DNA of 33,197 bases, taken from assembly GCA_025456175.1 (NCBI GenBank), contig JALOLC010000024.1, positions 1 to 33,197 of the forward strand, given 5' to 3'. Positions within the stretch are counted from its first letter, which is position 1; each line of letters opens with the position of its first letter. Source of the DNA: Acidobacteriota bacterium. GTDB lineage: Bacteria > Acidobacteriota > Aminicenantia > UBA2199. Position numbers and translations under genes: made by a program. This document shows, piece by piece, positions 32,287 through 33,197 of the stretch. A model generated the notes under the pieces. The model searched no databases. It saw nothing but the letters and a program-made list of their open reading frames with translations, and had not been told where the DNA came from.

Positions 32287-33197
32287 AATGTTGGCTTTTT
32301 CCCTCTACGATTATTTTAGTTTTCTTCAGGAATTCGTCCAGGCTTACCTTGCCCTGGTCGCCCCGGCCGTGGATGCGGAAGGAAATGTTCCCCTGCTGCG
32401 CCTCCTGGGGGCCGAGGACGATGATGTAGGGCACCTTCTGCTTCTCGGCGTCGCGGATCTTGCGGTTGACCCCCTCGCTGCGCGCGTCGAGCTCGGCCCG
32501 CATCCCGCCGCGGCGGAGTTCTTCCAGCACCTGCCGGGCGTAGGGCAGGCAGTCGTCGTTCAGCGGGGCGATCAGCGCCTGCACCGGGGCCAGCCACAGG
32601 GGGAAGAAGCCGCGATAATGCTCGATCAGCACCCCGAAAAAGCGCTCCAGCGAGCCCAGCAGGGCGCGGTGCACCATGTAGGGCTGGTGGGCGGCGCCGT
32701 CGGGGCCGATGTACTTCATGGCGAAGCGCTGCGACATGTTGAAGTCGAACTGGATGGTGGTGCACTGCCAGAAGCGGCCCAGCGCGTCCTTGATCTTGAT
32801 GTCGATCTTGGGCCCGTAGAAGACGGCCTCGCCCTCCATGCGCTGGTAGTCCAATTGGCGCTCGGCCAGGGCCTTGACCAGCGAAGCCTCGGCCTCGACC
32901 CACATGGCGTCGCTGCCGGCGTACTTGCCGGTGATCTGCGGGTCACGCACCGAGAGCTCGATCTTGAACTCGCGGAAGCCGAAGGAGCGCAGCAGGTCAA
33001 GCGAAAAGTCGAGCACGCGCAGGACCTCGCCGTCGATCTGCTCGGGGGTGCAGATGATGTGGGCGTCGTCCTGGGTGAAGCCGCGCACGCGCAGCAGGCC
33101 GTGCAGCGTGCCGCTGCGCTCGTAGCGGTAGACCGTCCCCAGCTCGGCCCAGCGCAGGGGCAGGTCGCGGTAGGAGCGCTGGCTCGACTTGTAGACC
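32273..33197 (-). CDS. thrS: Threonyl-tRNA synthetase, C-terminal part; 5' end outside window
   Basis: About 307 residues of the class II synthetase for tRNA-Thr. The visible part starts inside the catalytic core (RWAELGTVYRYERSG, motif 2 region). It includes RVRGFTQDDAHI with a zinc-ligand His, KIDIKIKDALGRFWQCTTIQFD, and HRALLGSLERFFGVLIEH (motif 3), which follows a second zinc-ligand His. The C-terminal anticodon-binding domain (APVQALIAPLNDD onward) is complete, ending SQHYEIQ. The first zinc Cys and the N-terminal TGS and editing domains lie outside. It leads the long operon and overlaps infC. Confidence 0.97.
   Translation of the reverse strand, partial: VYKSSQRSYRDLPLRWAELGTVYRYERSGTLHGLLRVRGFTQDDAHIICTPEQIDGEVLRVLDFSLDLLRSFGFREFKIELSVRDPQITGKYAGSDAMWVEAEASLVKALAERQLDYQRMEGEAVFYGPKIDIKIKDALGRFWQCTTIQFDFNMSQRFAMKYIGPDGAAHQPYMVHRALLGSLERFFGVLIEHYRGFFPLWLAPVQALIAPLNDDCLPYARQVLEELRRGGMRAELDARSEGVNRKIRDAEKQKVPYIIVLGPQEAQQGNISFRIHGRGDQGKVSLDEFLKKTKIIVEGKSQHYEIQ

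Overview
This is a GC-rich bacterial chromosome window (about two-thirds GC by eye) with 29 protein-coding genes I can support and no rRNA, tRNA or CRISPR array. The housekeeping order thrS-infC-rpmI-rplT-pheS-pheT-zapB/zapA-like-rny-ymdB, followed further along by xseA-xseB-ispA-dxs, plus several conserved but uncharacterised proteins, suggests an Acidobacteriota or Aminicenantes-like lineage. That placement is inference from gene content; no 16S gene is present. Two frame disruptions (an internal deletion in an MFS transporter and a one-base loss near the 3' end of dxs) fit a metagenome-type or draft sequence, or real decay in the first case.

Layout. 1-2507: a copper-type P1B ATPase (leftward, 3' end outside the window) and a CDF metal exporter (rightward) diverge from two well-formed promoters. 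2508-4370: a small membrane protein and a broken MFS/POT-like transporter, leftward. 4520-7708: rightward group of an unknown helical protein, a dCTP-deaminase-family protein lacking the expected catalytic Glu, UV damage endonuclease uvsE, and a DUF1295 membrane enzyme. 7709-9430: an accessory patch with GC hairpins, an AAA+/DUF4143 ATPase, an AT-rich control region with a 12-bp repeat inside the promoter, and a 7-bp tandem repeat. 9431-15194: leftward DUF523-DUF1722 protein, a FakA-FakB (DhaL-DegV) fusion, polA and a small conserved protein. 15195-15307: heptamer repeats arranged as a large inverted repeat. 15297-19609: leftward dxs-ispA-xseB-xseA.

19812-25143 is the most interesting block. 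A cytidylyltransferase-PEP mutase fusion, phosphonopyruvate decarboxylase and an iron-type phosphonoacetaldehyde reductase together should make 2-hydroxyethylphosphonate (HEP) and activate it as the CMP ester. Next to them a CDP-alcohol phosphatidyltransferase with its own promoter could move the phosphonate onto a lipid, and a convergent MprF-type flippase-domain protein could translocate that lipid. I read the block as a candidate phosphonolipid (HEP-lipid) pathway. It sits between two housekeeping operons that may be adjacent in relatives.

25198-33197: one long leftward information-processing operon with many start/stop overlaps: thrS (5' end outside), infC, rpmI, rplT, pheS, pheT (a short form without the OB-fold tRNA-binding insert), two small division-associated coiled-coil genes, RNase Y and YmdB. 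Several sigma70-type promoters in the window lie unusually close to start codons, so short-leader or leaderless mRNAs may be common in this organism.
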